Source of the DNA: Puffinus mauretanicus
Taxonomy: Eukaryota; Chordata; Aves; Procellariiformes; Procellariidae
Direction of reading: 5' to 3'
Length of the DNA stretch: 64,000 bases
NCBI GenBank assembly: GCA_023333565.1
Contig: JAJKFH010002781.1
Coordinates: 1-64,000 of the forward strand
Shown here: piece by piece, positions 51,800-63,108 of the stretch
How positions within the stretch are numbered: the stretch's first letter is position 1
Layout: each line of letters begins with the position of its first letter
The notes under the pieces: model-generated
The model's database searches: none
Told to the model about the DNA's origin: nothing
The model's input: only the letters and a program-made list of their open reading frames with translations
Translations under genes and position numbers: made by a program

Positions 51800-52520
51800 T
51801 TGTGAGTAGAAAAAAAATTCTGTGAAGGGCCATAATTTGGGGGCTTTATTATGCTAATAAAATCAATATTTTGTTATCTATTTAAATTAAATATTCCAAG
51901 ATGTGACCCCACTCTACCCTAGAATCAAAGCTGCAGACCTTAACATTCAGTGACTTTGAAACTTGAGTTCTGTTTAGAATTTCATGTCATGCCTGTTGCA
52001 GGAGAAAAAGATGGAAAATGTATACGCTGAGCCTATAGGACTTCCTGCAGTGCTTATTAATCCTTTATGGATCATTTGAAATGTTTCTAGTTTATTTAAG
52101 CTTTGCTGCTTGAATCAGATTGTTCCTGCAAAAAAAGGAAAAAGTGATCATGCTCTGAATTTTTAAAAATGATCTCACTTTCAAGCAAAAGCACTTTTAT
52201 GCTCCATTAGAGTTGAATTTGCGAAACTCTTGCATCACATTAACGCAAGCTTTACTGGATAGATAAATGTGTTGTTCAAAGACTGACTAGAACTTTACCA
52301 AACTGCATATTAAGATTTTGTCATCTTGCAATTTTTGTCTTGAATATTTTCTTCATGCAAATAAAGGGGAGAGAGAAAATTTCATTAAGAAACTGTGCAG
52401 CACAGTTTTAATATCTTAAAGCAGGATAGAAAATAGGAAAATCAAATTTAATAATTCAGTATAAGACTAGAGAGTCTGGTAAAACTCTCTAGTGTGCCAT
52501 CTTTCTTTTGTGAAGAAGCA
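51800..52520. promoter_or_regulatory. Candidate conserved non-coding element
   Basis: About 700 bp without transposon or microsatellite. It includes 'gggctttattatgctaataaaatc' type AT-hooked words at 51,840-51,870, an octamer ATGCAAAT at 52,355-52,362, 'cattaacgcaagc' near 52,238 and a small hairpin at 52,466-52,493. It is the stretch in the long intron that most resembles a large ultraconserved block by eye. Confidence 0.35.
52466..52493. repeat. 10-bp perfect inverted repeat, 8-nt loop
   Basis: actagagagt and actctctagt flank ctggtaaa. It lies at the edge of the candidate conserved block. Confidence 0.75.
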
Positions 52521-53626
52521 TTCAAAGTTTATATACGTAATTGGGGCTTTGCTTTTTGTGTTTTGCTGCTGTTTTAAAACAGTTGATAGAGTTGTAGAAT
52601 AAATGCATTATGATTTCTAGCTTGTAAAAAAAAAAGGGAAAAAAAAAAAAAAGAAAAAAGCTCTGGATCCATAGGCAGGAGATGAAAACTCTGGGTAAAC
52701 TTATCTTGGTGGCAAATTAAGGACTAGTCTCCAAATGGAATCCACTAGCGGTGAGCTTGCCATTGAATTCACTGCACGAATACAGAGTCCAGCAGATCCC
52801 TTCACAGGAGTGGTCTGAAGTTTGAAACATCCACATTTTCTATTTTCTGGGGTCCTTTCCTCTCAAAATATATTTTTCTTTGTTTAATTAGTAATTATAT
52901 TTATGGGTGGTTGGGTCGTTAGCACAGGGAACTTTTTAATTGTTGTGTTTGCCAGTTAGACCAAGATCTTTATAATAACATCGATATTATATCTTCTAGT
53001 TTTACTATTTCCATAATATTTTAATATGCTGTCTGCCCAGAATAATGTTTTTCAGACATGGGTTATATGAAGTTTCTGCCTTAAAAATCAGTAACTTCAC
53101 AGCAAAATGGAAAATTGTTTGTTGTTAGTCTCCAAAAAGTCTCTTATAAGAAGTCACATTCAATACTAGAATCTTAGCTTATTTCTTCAGTTTCTGTTAT
53201 TTCATGTTTTTTATAACATAGGAGAATAGATTAATATCAATATGAAGTAAAAACACCTTTTATATGTTTATATGCTTTTACAAAATGCTTATTACCATAG
53301 TAACTGAGGGAGCCTGTTAGGTTAGTATATTTCTTTAAATGTTTCTAAAACATACATGAAGTATTCTGCACACATTATACCAGAAAATTTATGTCTCTGA
53401 TTTTTTGAGGAGCCACAGACTTCTTGAGTGCCCATACCAGTATATTATCTGTGTGTGTGATCATTATTCCATTAAAAACACAAAATTCAAAACCAGAGGG
53501 AAAAAAAGGAAGCAAAACTATTTGGAGTAACAGCTTAAACTTTCAGACACTTTGTTTTTATAAGGATGTGTGATCCAACTTGAATTTCAGTCAAAGGAAA
53601 TTCAAAAAAGGCAATTTTAATTTATA

Positions 53627-53642
53627 TGTGTGTGTGTGTGTG
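53627..53642. repeat. (TG)n microsatellite
   Basis: Eight TG units followed by degenerate TG/TATG sequence. Confidence 0.85.
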
Positions 53643-54156
53643 GATGTGTGTCGCGTATGTAAATATATATATACCACTTATGTATCTGATGGAATCTGGG
53701 AAGCAAAATTGGAAATTTTTTTTCCTGAAAATATAGACTAAATAATGTGAATTGTTCCTAGTGTTTGTTTTTAATTTTCTTGCCCACCTTTCCCATCCTC
53801 TGACCTCTCTTATTTGTCTCTATTGCTGTCTTCCTGAGTTTTGATAAGTTAATAATGCCTGAGTTGTGCTAAAGCTAATTTAAAAGAAAAAAACCCTTCA
53901 AAACACTGTAACATGAGTGAACGTATTGTCACATGTTACAGAAGTTCCTGGCTTAGAATAGATGTGTCTAGTTTAAGATAGGTATTTGAGGAGAGAAAGA
54001 TTTAATTGATAAAGATCAGAGGTAACTAATCAGAGAAGTCAAGGTAAGTTATTCTGGTTAAAAATACTGGATGATAAGGGATTGTCGTAGATGTCTTCAT
54101 TTTGCTGCAGATTACACTTTCTAAAGATAACGGTCTTCATTGACTCATACATCAGC

Positions 54157-54170
54157 ATATATATATATAT
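54157..54170. repeat. (AT)7 microsatellite
   Basis: Alternating AT directly before the 33-bp tandem duplication. Confidence 0.85.
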
Positions 54171-54236
54171 AGCAGTCTTTCCCTGTAGTACTTAAGCAAC
54201 TGTAGCAGTCTTTCCCTGTAGTACTTAAGCAACTGT
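54171..54236. repeat. 33-bp tandem duplication (two identical units)
   Basis: The unit beginning agcagtctttccctgtag and ending aagcaactgt occurs twice head-to-tail with no difference (54,171-54,203 and 54,204-54,236). Perfect identity implies a recent event or an assembly duplication. Confidence 0.95.
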
Positions 54237-54726
54237 ATTGGCCTAAGGTGGACTTTGATCTTACATATTTCTCATCATGCAGGATGAGAATAGAGGTTCT
54301 ATCAAAACCTTCTCTATGTTCCCTTGCGTTACATCTGTAAACAAAATCATGCCAACCAGCCGAAAGGGCTTGCTGCTGATAATATGGGGTGGGATAGGAG
54401 AGGCAGAAGAGGGATGATTTGCAGTCAGGGTTTTTTTGGTTGTTTTGTTTTTGTTTTTCACCTTCCCAGCCATATCCCCTAACGATACATGCCTCTGATG
54501 GATTGGGTTTTCTTTTAATAAATTAACATGTTTCCCAAGAATGTCTTCAGCTGTCAGATAGAGCCTTAATGTTTTGGTTTTGTTTCTCCGAGGCCCAAAT
54601 ATCTGAAACTTGTGTACTATTTTGGTTATATTAATCAACTTTTGTTTCTCTTTTGAGTAGTTCTGCCATCATTCAGTGTGTGATGCATTAACTCCTGTTA
54701 GTTCCCATCTGTGGCGTTAATATTCA

Positions 54727-54766
54727 TAAGTTAATATCTCAAATACTAGTAAGTTAATATCTCAAA
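54727..54766. repeat. 17-bp direct repeat, 23-bp period
   Basis: taagttaatatctcaaa occurs at 54,727-54,743 and 54,750-54,766. Confidence 0.85.
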
Positions 54767-55194
54767 AAGGTGGACACCATTCTTAGGACTGGATACAGTG
54801 TTTCTCAGGCAGCATATACTGCTGTCCTGCATTCAGGTCACTGGGCATTCATCAGCACTGAACTTCTACAGTGGTGAAAGCCATAATCAGCTAACATTCA
54901 TTGAAATTAATTTTCAAGGGAAAGATTTCATTTCTATTATCTATCCCCTAGGGCTCTCCTGAGAGTGACTTACTATAAGCAACAAACATCAAGTAGCTCT
55001 GACTACTTCAACGTGATTTATAGTCAATTCTGAAGGGTGTGGAGAATTGGGTAAATATTGGGAATTATATTGGGGTTTTTGCTGACATCAACCTCAACTA
55101 ACCAATATGGCCACCCGTTCATTCATTCTAACGTCTAGCTTAGTCTGTATCAAAACAAAAATTCATGGCTGGCATCCAAATTTCCAAACAAATT

Positions 55195-55745
55195 ATCATA
55201 GAATCATAGAGGGATTTAGGGTGAAAAGGGCCTCCGAAGGTTGCCTGGTCCAGTTCTTCACTTCAAGGAGGGCTATCTTTGTAGTTAAATCCAGCTTCAG
55301 AGGTACTTAGGACCTTGTCCAGCCATGTTTTTCCTCACATCCTGGCCTGGCCTTCCTGAAATCTTGTAGCTGTCCATCACAGCACTCCATCATGTGCTGT
55401 CCCACATGCCACATCTCTGCAGTCACCGTGAGGTCATAGGTTTCTAAGACTGTGCATGGACTTCTAATTCCTCCTGCTTGTTCCCTGTGCTGCATGGCTT
55501 TGTGTAGAGGCATCTGAGATGGGCTCACAGTTGTTCTGCCTTCAAGGGAAATGTGGGAGCTTTCCCATCATGCTGTCCACTGGCTTTTTCCTCACGGCTC
55601 CTTGTACTGTGACTTCTCTCCAAGCTTTGGTCACCATCCCCAAAAGACCTAGTTTAAAGTCTCCCTCGTTAGGTTAGCAAGTCTGATGGAAAAGATGCTC
55701 TTCCTCGGCTTTGACAGATGGATCTCACTTCCCACTTTGTTACTG
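55195..55745 (-). mobile_element. CR1 LINE, decayed antisense copy (3' end, endonuclease start, ORF1 end)
   Basis: It begins with the CR1 3' terminus (atcatagaatcatagag). The minus strand at about 55,540-55,310 reads a degraded ORF2 start: GNK/REQ-type words, then TYDLTVTAEMW, where CR1 endonucleases have YDLIAITETWW. About 55,745-55,660 resembles the end of ORF1 seen at 5,494-5,660. The middle (reverse transcriptase) is missing, so the copy suffered a large internal deletion. Confidence 0.7.
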
Positions 55746-56080
55746 AGGAGAGGCAAAGGATCAGTTCCCTCAACCTGCTGGCAACACTCTGCCTTGTGCA
55801 ACCCAGGTTACCATTGACCTTCTTTGCCACGATGGCATTTTGCTAGCAATTTGATATCCACCAGTTTTGTGTCATCAGCAAACTTGCTGAGGGTACACTG
55901 AGGGTACACTCTGTCCCATCATCCAGATCATTACTGAAGATGTTGAACAGGACTGGAGCCGTGGGCTATACTGCTACTCACTGGCCTCCAATTAGACTTT
56001 GCTCCACTGATCACCACCCTGTGGGCCTGGACTTCGAGCCAGTTTTCAATCCACCCAGTTTTTCCAACGACTGGCTCCTT
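55746..56080 (-). mobile_element. CR1 LINE fragment, antisense (reverse transcriptase)
   Basis: A separate piece out of collinear order with the copy before it. About 55,770-55,830 matches the nucleotide sequence coding KKANGILGC...SVASR. About 55,865-55,960 matches the [10 protein letters not shown] to NIFINDL block ('tgtcatcagcaaacttgctgag', 'atcattactgaagatgttgaac'). About 56,020-56,070 matches the WIENWL block. An 11-bp unit (gagggtacact) is duplicated in tandem near 55,887. The + strand open frame 55,940-56,494 is an antisense shadow. Confidence 0.75.
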
Positions 56081-56109
56081 TCTTCTGTAGATTTAAGTAC
56101 CCTCTGTCA

Positions 56110-56300
56110 CCTACGCTTTTCTCCCATGAATATACTTACACATTCTGATCAAGTCACCTGTCAGCCTTCTCTTTTGAAGGCAAGAGGCTGCTCTTCAAGG
56201 TCTGTTGCTGTTACGTGTTTTTTCAAGGCCTTGAAACATTATTTATGGCTCTTCAGCGTACCAGTTATTTTCCTTTTTTTTTTTAAACTCTTATCACCAG
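56110..56300 (-). mobile_element. CR1 LINE fragment, antisense, very degraded
   Basis: 'gatcaagtcacctgtcagccttctctttt' style words and 'aggccttgaaacattatttatggctcttcagcg' align in order with the antisense of the CR1 thumb region (compare about 61,890-62,010). Being a 3' part placed after an RT part, it must be another insertion. Confidence 0.5.
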
Positions 56301-56559
56301 GACTGTGTGCTCCAGTATCATTCTCACGAATACCTTTGAAGAAATTCACCTCAGTACTCACACACAGTTCTTCAGTATTGAATCTCCACATCTTGCTGTG
56401 TCTGCCTTTAAGGCTTATGTTGAATAATTTATCTACCATGACTCCTTTTCAGCTGGTAATTTCTTTTGTATTCTATGGTATCACCATTCTGTAGGTGTGA
56501 ACTGTAGTCTTTGTTACCAGTGTGTTGTTTTTGTTTCACTGTAGTAACATGTATTTTGT

Positions 56560-56860
56560 TTTGAATGAGCACAGTTTACCAAACCAATTTCCTCATGCTT
56601 ATCATTATTTGCTGTTCTGCTTTTGTCATCTGTAAATTTTAGCTGAATTGATTTCTCTCTTCTACTAATCACTGATGTAAAGGTTGAAGAGTGTGAGTGT
56701 AACCTTGTCTTTGTTATACGTCACCAGAATCCCTCTCTATCCCATATTGACAAATGCTTACTTGACTGTCATCACTTTGTGTCTCATGGACAATTGATTT
56801 TTTTAGATGCTTCAACTTTTCATCTCTTAATCCGTTTCACATGTACTTCATGTACTTTAT
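56560..56860 (-). mobile_element. Ancient L3/CR1-like LINE remnant, antisense
   Basis: 'tgtcatctgtaaattttag', 'actaatcactgatgtaaagg', 'ttgaagagtgtgag' and 'accagaatccctctc' follow the order of the antisense FADD-to-NIFIND block in CR1/L3 reverse transcriptases. Strongly diverged; the call rests on order of words, not on an open frame. Confidence 0.45.
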
Positions 56861-58404
56861 TAACACTGCGCAATGCTAACTCTATTGCAGTATCTTTTGG
56901 AAGTAAATAAAATGCGGTTCAAGAGATTAATTATAGATTCATTTATCTATAGATATTTAGATATGCTTTTCTCAACCAAACTTGTAGTGCTATGAAAAAG
57001 TGAATTGTCATGTTTGGTTGAGGCTGTTCCATATAAAAACATATTGACTGATGTTAATTACTTTCCTGTTCTTGAATTCTTGATCACTTAAACTCCCTAT
57101 CAGTATTTCTGTTGTTTTTCCTCAGGTTAATGTTAGACTGATGCATACAAATAGTTACATGGATCGTTCTAGTTTGCTTGTATAACTACTTCAAGGAAAA
57201 TTAGCATTTTGGTAGATATGTGTGTCTCAGTCTTTTGAGGTAGCTTCAAGTGTTGGGAAGTCCAGCAAGTAATGGATCTTTTTAGCTCTAATGGACTATT
57301 AAGTTCAAGCATTTGTTACATGAATATGCTGAATTTTGAAGGCCTGTTAAGTATTTTATTGCTAACAAACTAAAAGGTAGTTCTTCATCTTTATTTGCCA
57401 CTAGACTGTTACTGTGCTTTTCCAAAACACACGAAAAAATTACACTTCTGTGTTTTTGTGCTGTAAACTATTTCGTTGTTTTCATCACATTATTGACTCG
57501 TTTCTATATTCTTAGTTAATATCTGTCTTAATTTTTCTTATTAGTGTTCAACTTCAGCAAACTTTTTATTTATATCAGCAGCTGTCTGCTTTCAGTCTCG
57601 ATTTCTTATACATGTTTTATACATTCTACCAAGTTAAAATTTGCTTGTAATTTTCCTTACCTTAAGAAAAAGGACTTTCAAGTTGGCTAGAACTGTTCTT
57701 TTACCCATATAAAATACAATCAGGTCATAATACTGGTTGCTAAGTAGCGCAGTCTTCTACTCCAGACATTTAATTCTTCTGTACCTGTCATAATGAAATT
57801 CAGAATTTGTTTCAGACATATAATTTTTTTTAAGTATTCTCTCTACATTTTAGAAAATACTAGTTCTGGAGACTTGGGACAACATGTCTACCACAAACTC
57901 AAAGCAGCAACACCATAGCAGCAAAATTTTTTCTAGCAGACAGGAAGTAACAAGTAACCTGTTCTGCTCTCAAGAGGTTGCAGTTGGAAAGCTCTCTTGG
58001 GCCGTAAGAATTTCAGTATTGAACTGTTGGCTTTAAAGGCCGTGCAGGTCTCAGTAGCAGGTAACCTTTTAGAAAAGGAAGGTTAGTGTATTTGAAGGAT
58101 CACACTTTACCTGCTGTTTTTATGCAGTTTGTTCTTCCTGACTGATTTACTAAATAAAAAATTTTAGTGTTATGTTAAAAAAAAAAAACAACCTCTGCAA
58201 CAAAAATGTCCTGTTTATTTTGCTTGCTCTGTCTGTCACCAGTGTATAAGGAACAGAAAACAGTTTCTTCCCCATTCTCAGATCTTTTAATTCAATGACT
58301 TTGTGCCAGGCCTGTATTTTTGTTGAGTTGGCTTTTTTTTTTTAATGCTTACACAGGAGCATCAATTTCTTAAGGTCCATCTGGTTACTTTAGTCGGTGT
58401 TTAG

Positions 58405-58560
58405 AACAGTATAGGTTGAAGAAACTCCTGGATGTCTTCTGGCCCAACCACTCAAAGCAGGTCCAACCTTGATGTTAGGTCACATTGTTCAGGGAGGTTC
58501 TACAACCTATCTAAGCAAGACCACTGTGAGTGCAGACAGATCAATTTTATGCAGCCCTTT
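58405..58560 (-). mobile_element. CR1 LINE 3' fragment, antisense, old
   Basis: 'aggttgaagaaactcctgg', 'tctggcccaaccactcaaagc' and 'ttgttcagggaggttctac' match, with many changes, the 3' UTR and last ORF2 codons of CR1 in antisense. The 3' octamers are no longer clear. Confidence 0.55.
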
Positions 58561-58889
58561 TTCTTACTCTTAACGTGGCCCTATTCATCCTGAGTAGTCA
58601 TGCAACCAGTTCCGGATCATGTCTACTTCTATGGTAAAGGAGTAGTACTGGCTGGCTTCACATCAGTCCATTTGGAAATATTTTTAATAGTCTATGTTTT
58701 ACGTAATTTGTTTCTATCCATATGAGTTGATGTAAGTTGTTATATTTATATACCGGGGGAGAGGGGGTTGGCTGTGTATCTGGAACCTTTCAGGTTTGAT
58801 GCTCGGCAAGAATGGCAGCCAATCGATTGCACTTACTTGGTCCTTAATATTTTCTTTGCTGCTGCTACTGTGGCTGCTATTACTTCTTT

Positions 58890-58955
58890 AAAAACAAACA
58901 AACAAACAAAAACCCCAACCAAACCAAACCAAAACAAAAAAAAAACCCAAAACAC
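58890..58955. repeat. (AAAC)n grading into CCAAAC tract
   Basis: Six AAAC-type units, then CCCCAACC and CCAAACC units and a run of A. Same class as the tracts at 16,469, 29,974, 32,737 and 60,397. Confidence 0.85.
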
Positions 58956-60396
58956 TTTCTGTTTTTGTTCTCTCTAAACCCTTGTCCTTCTTATTTTTTT
59001 TTTACTAGTCTCAAAGCAGTTTTTAATAAAATTTATCATTGGTGTAAGTTTTGAAAACTTGCCACGTTTTAGGTGTCTGGCTTGCCATTTTGTATGCCAA
59101 ATCTGTCTAAAGCTGAGTTCTAGCTGAAATTTTAATCTAAAATGGGTTAGCATTTTTTCAAGATTAAGGAAAACATGTTGTTTCTATCTTAACTAATCCA
59201 CACAGCTCTTCTGAGATGCTGTTGTTCCTTTCTGGCTTCACTTGGGTGCTTCAGATCAAGCAGATCAGCCTAGATTTTTGAGTGCTTTCTGTTCTTCATG
59301 GCAAGTAGCAAATATGCCCAATTTATAAGCCCTTGAAAAACTTAATTATTAATAGAAAAGGCTATAAACTCTGTCTCTCAAAATTCCATCTTCCTCTGAC
59401 CTCTCTTGTCACGATCTCTGGTCTGCATCTGGACAGTGTGCCGTGTATGGAGATTTTCCCTCAAAAGATGTTTGCTGTTCACACGGAGGTTGATATGGCA
59501 TTGGGTACCAGATGTTGCTGAAGAAATCAGTCTCTCCTAAAGAAGTGAAGAACTATGCCGTCTCACTGTAGTGGGAAAAGTAATTTGAGTCAGCGCCATG
59601 GGGGAGGCAGAACAAGAGCTCTCTTTTCAAAAAGAATAGGCAGGTCTAAGGGAGAGTTTGAGAGAGACCTAGGAGGACTGCAGGAAAGAGTTGTGGGCAG
59701 GTGTTGAAAGTAGTTACAAAAATGGATGGGTAGCTGAGGGGAGGCTAAAGAGGAAACCTGACCATCTTGGAACTCTTACCAAAAGGTTTTTTAAGACTTT
59801 CGAGCATCTTGCTTGATGCTCAGTGTAATTAAATAACAGTAGCAGAAAGAAAATGGAGTCATTTAAGGTAGAGTTAAGTAAGGAAGTATACATGTGTTAT
59901 CTTAGCATAAAGTATGCTACAGATATATTTTAATTATTCCAAATCAAAGTGTTATAAAACCAGAAGTTGCAGTCGAAGTGTACACATCTTGATATATGAA
60001 CCTGCCTAGTGAGGTCCACCAAGCAACTACATTTATGCACAGTAGTGGTCATCTGAGGAGGAATGCATGGGAAAGGGGAAAGTCTGATGTAATGTAAATC
60101 AGTTTAATTGAAGCCCACAGGTACGAAAGTGCTTGAATTATAATCACTCGCTTATTGCATGATATTACAGTAAAAGCAGTGTTAAAGTTGTTCAGATGAC
60201 CTTGCCATACCTGAAATGCAGGTGCTATGGCTTTGAAGTCTTTAACATTTGGCTATGAGGAAGAGTATATATGTCATCCTTCCTTCCTCTTTTCTATTGG
60301 TTGTCTTTTGTCATCCTATGAAAATCCATCTAGATTTGATAATTTTGCAAACCTTTAAGAAAATTTTTTAGTATGGAGCAGGAGCTAGGCATGATT

Positions 60397-60442
60397 TAAA
60401 AAAAAAACAAAACAAAACAAAAAAAAACCCCAACCAACCACC
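60397..60442. repeat. A-rich (AAAAC)n tract grading into CCAACC
   Basis: Runs of A with single C, then CCCCAACCAACCACC. Confidence 0.85.
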
Positions 60443-61557
60443 AAGTATGATTGCAAGAATTGCGTATAGATGAGTAAAGAGACTAGAACTGGCACATGAG
60501 ACTGGAGCTGGACATGGATGGATGTACAGGAAGCTATAAACAAAGAAGCTGAATTGAGTGGAATTGGCTGAATTAGAATATTCAAACAGGGTATCTGCTG
60601 GATAAGCACCTGGCTGGGCAGGTAGGCTTGAACTAGCATGAGGAGGCAGGCATGGATGAAGATCGCCTGTGAAAAATTGGACGAGAAAAGCAAGCAATTA
60701 TATTTGAGTGTGATTGGTTTAATAAAAAAAGAAAAGTATGAGAAAATTCCTGAGTCTTTGCCTGCCTCTGCTATTTACAAATACTGGGCAAAATGTGTAG
60801 CTTGTAGAGAAGGTGGAAATTCACTGTTATGATGGTTTACTGTGTTTATTTCAAGCAGCAAAATCTGCATATTCCTTCCTTTAAACACTATTTTGAAGAA
60901 TAATGGGCAGAAAGATGGAATTTTTTTTTTTAATTTAAAAATAGAAGAGGGATCCTGATACTGCAGCTGTACATTTAAAAGTTGAAAAACTCTTAGAATG
61001 AATACTGCTTACTTGAGTTTAATCCAGGTCATTTATGTATGACGTTATCGCATTCTGCCTTTTTTTCAGTACATTGCAGCCTATAGGTTTGACAGCACTC
61101 ATTAGATGAACAGCTAGTCTGTATTTGTTTGTCTCCATTGCTTAGTGGATGTCCTTTACCTTAGCAAGTGCACTGTCTGAAACTTTGCCTAGAATTATTT
61201 ATTTTTCTCATGGAGTTGTCTGTGGCACACTTCACTGGATCAAGTGGCTTTTAAAGAATACCTTTGCAAGAGCTGTGTAAAGTGAGGAGACAAATTATTA
61301 TTTGTATTTCTCAGAGAAATGAGGCATAGGGGAATGAACATCAAACATGTCCATAAGTTTGCGTGCCCAATTTGTGAAGCAAAGGACCTGATTTTTCAGA
61401 GTGCGTAGTATTGTGTAACTGCCCGAAGCACAGCTTTCAGGTTACAATTGGGTCTACTCAAACTTCAGCAGTGTAGGCCTTCAAATTTCACTGAAAACAG
61501 ATGGATTCCTTGGGTGGTTGTTACTTGTGAGTCCTTTCAATAAACTGGAAGTGACTT

Positions 61558-63090
61558 AGAATCATAGAATCATTAAGGTTGGAAAAGACCTCTAAGATCA
61601 TCGAGTCCAACCATCAACCCAACACCACCATACCCACTACACCATGTCCCTAAGCGCCTCATCTACACGTCTTTTAAATACTTCCAGGGATGGTGACTCA
61701 ACCGCTTCCCTGGGCAGCCTGTTCCAAGGCCTGACCACTCTTTCAGTAAAGAAATTTCTCCTAACGTCCAATCTAAACCTCCCTTGGCGCAACTTGAGGC
61801 CATTTCCTCTCGTCCTATCGCTAGTTACTTGGGAGAAGAGACCAACACCCACCTCACTACAACCTCCTTTCAGGTAGTTGTAGAGCACGATGAGGTCTCC
61901 CCTCAGCCTCCTCTTCTCCAGGCTAAACAACCCCAGTTCCCTCAGCCGCTCCTCACAAGACTTGTGCTCCAGGCCCTTCACCAGCTTCGTTGCCCTTCTC
62001 TGGACACGCTCCAGCACCTCCATGTCCTTCTTGTAGTGAAGGGCCCAAAACTGAACACAGGATTCGAGGTGCGGCCTCCCCAGTGCCGAGTACAGGGGCA
62101 CGATCACCTCCCTGCTCCTGCTGGCCACACTATTTCTGATACAGGCCAGGATGCCATTGGCCTTCTTGGCCACCTGGGCACGCTGCCGGCTCACGTTCAG
62201 CCTGCTGTCAACCAGCACCTCCAGGTCCTTTTCCTCCGAGCAGCTTTCCAGCCACTCTTCCCCAAGCCTGTAGCGTTGCCTGGGGTTGTTGTGGCCCAAG
62301 TGCAGGACCCGGCACTTGGCCTTGTTGAACCTCATACAGTTGGCCTCAGCCCATCGATCCAGCCTGTCCAGGTCCCTCTGCAGAGCCTTCCTACCCTCGA
62401 GCAGATCAACACTCCCGCCCAACTTGGTGTCATCTGCAAACTTACTGAGGGAGCACTTGATCCCCTCATCCAGATCATTGATAAAGATATTGAACAAGAC
62501 CGGCCCCAAAACTGAGCCCTGGGGAACACCGCTCGTGACCGGCTGCCAACTGGATTTAACTCTGTTCACCACAACTCTCTGGGCTCGGCCGTCCAGCCAG
62601 TTTTTTACCCAGCGAAGAGTGCACCTGTCTAAGCCATGAGCTGCCAGCTTCTCTAGGAGAATGCGTGGGAGACAGTGTCAAAGGCTTTACTGAAGTCCAG
62701 GTAGACCACATCCACAGCCTTTCCCTCATCCACGAGGCGGGTAACCTGGTCATAGAAGGAGATCAGGTTGGTCAAGCAGGACCTGCCTTCCATGAATCCG
62801 TGCTGGCTGGGCCTGATCCCCTGGTTGTCCCGCACATGGCTTGTGAGCGCCCTCAAGATGAACCGCTCCATGATCTTCTCCAGCACCGAGGTCAGGCTGA
62901 CCGGCCTGTAGTTCCCTGGATCCTCCTTCTGGCCCTTCTTGTAGATGGGCGTCACATTGGCAAGCCTCCAGTCGTCCGGGACCTCCCAGTTAACCAGGAC
63001 TGCTGGTAAATGATGGAGAGCGGCTTGGCAAGCAGCATGGAGAACCTGCGTAGCAAAGGCAGTAGTGCATTTCAGCTCCCTGGGGCTAGA
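61558..63090 (-). mobile_element. CR1 LINE, young 5'-truncated copy, antisense
   Basis: About 1.5 kb on the minus strand. It runs from reverse transcriptase (near 63,040; the 5' edge is uncertain between 63,035 and 63,100) to the 3' terminus at 61,558 (agaatcatagaatcatt). The 3' UTR carries 'gttggactcgatgatctt' and 'gaggtcttttccaacc' in sense, typical of CR1 groups widespread in Neoaves. The long intact frame and few lesions mark it as the most recent CR1 insertion here. 5' truncation is the normal result of target-primed reverse transcription. Confidence 0.95.
61637..62572 (-). pseudogene. CR1 ORF2 C-terminal half, open for 311 codons
   Basis: Minus-strand frame of 311 aa from a chance Met to the natural ORF2 stop. 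Residues 15-24 are [10 protein letters not shown] and 45-48 are FADD, the reverse transcriptase motifs B and C. The thumb ([23 protein letters not shown]) and the C-terminal block [19 protein letters not shown] follow without any stop. The catalytic FADD pair is intact. Alone it cannot work, because palm motif A lies in another frame upstream (see 62,653-63,108) and the endonuclease is missing. GC-rich coding sequence contrasts with the host intron. Confidence 0.92.
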
Positions 63091-63108
63091 TTCAGCTGCC
63101 TTCAGCAC
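62653..63108 (-). pseudogene. CR1 ORF2 reverse transcriptase N-terminal part, frameshifted
   Basis: A minus-strand frame with NVTPIYKKGQKEDPGNYRPV, then SQHGFMEGRSCLTNL and [13 protein letters not shown] (motif A, residues about 136-148). It stops right after DTVSH at about 62,653. A one-base loss near 62,665 moves the reading into another frame, so the rest of the enzyme ([10 protein letters not shown]... and on) is out of frame. A second one-base slip is likely near 62,982, before EVPDDW, since the codons upstream of it make better family sense in another frame. The first residues probably derive from host sequence or a shifted frame. Confidence 0.85.

Noticed and set aside
54261..54638. 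125-codon minus-strand open frame
   Set aside because: AT-rich intron sequence, Lys/Asn-rich translation, no motif.
55940..56494. 184-codon + strand open frame
   Set aside because: It overlaps antisense CR1 fragments and shows no domain of its own.
61784..62515. 243-codon + strand open frame
   Set aside because: It is the antisense of the CR1 reverse transcriptase frame. GC-rich coding DNA leaves the opposite strand open by chance.
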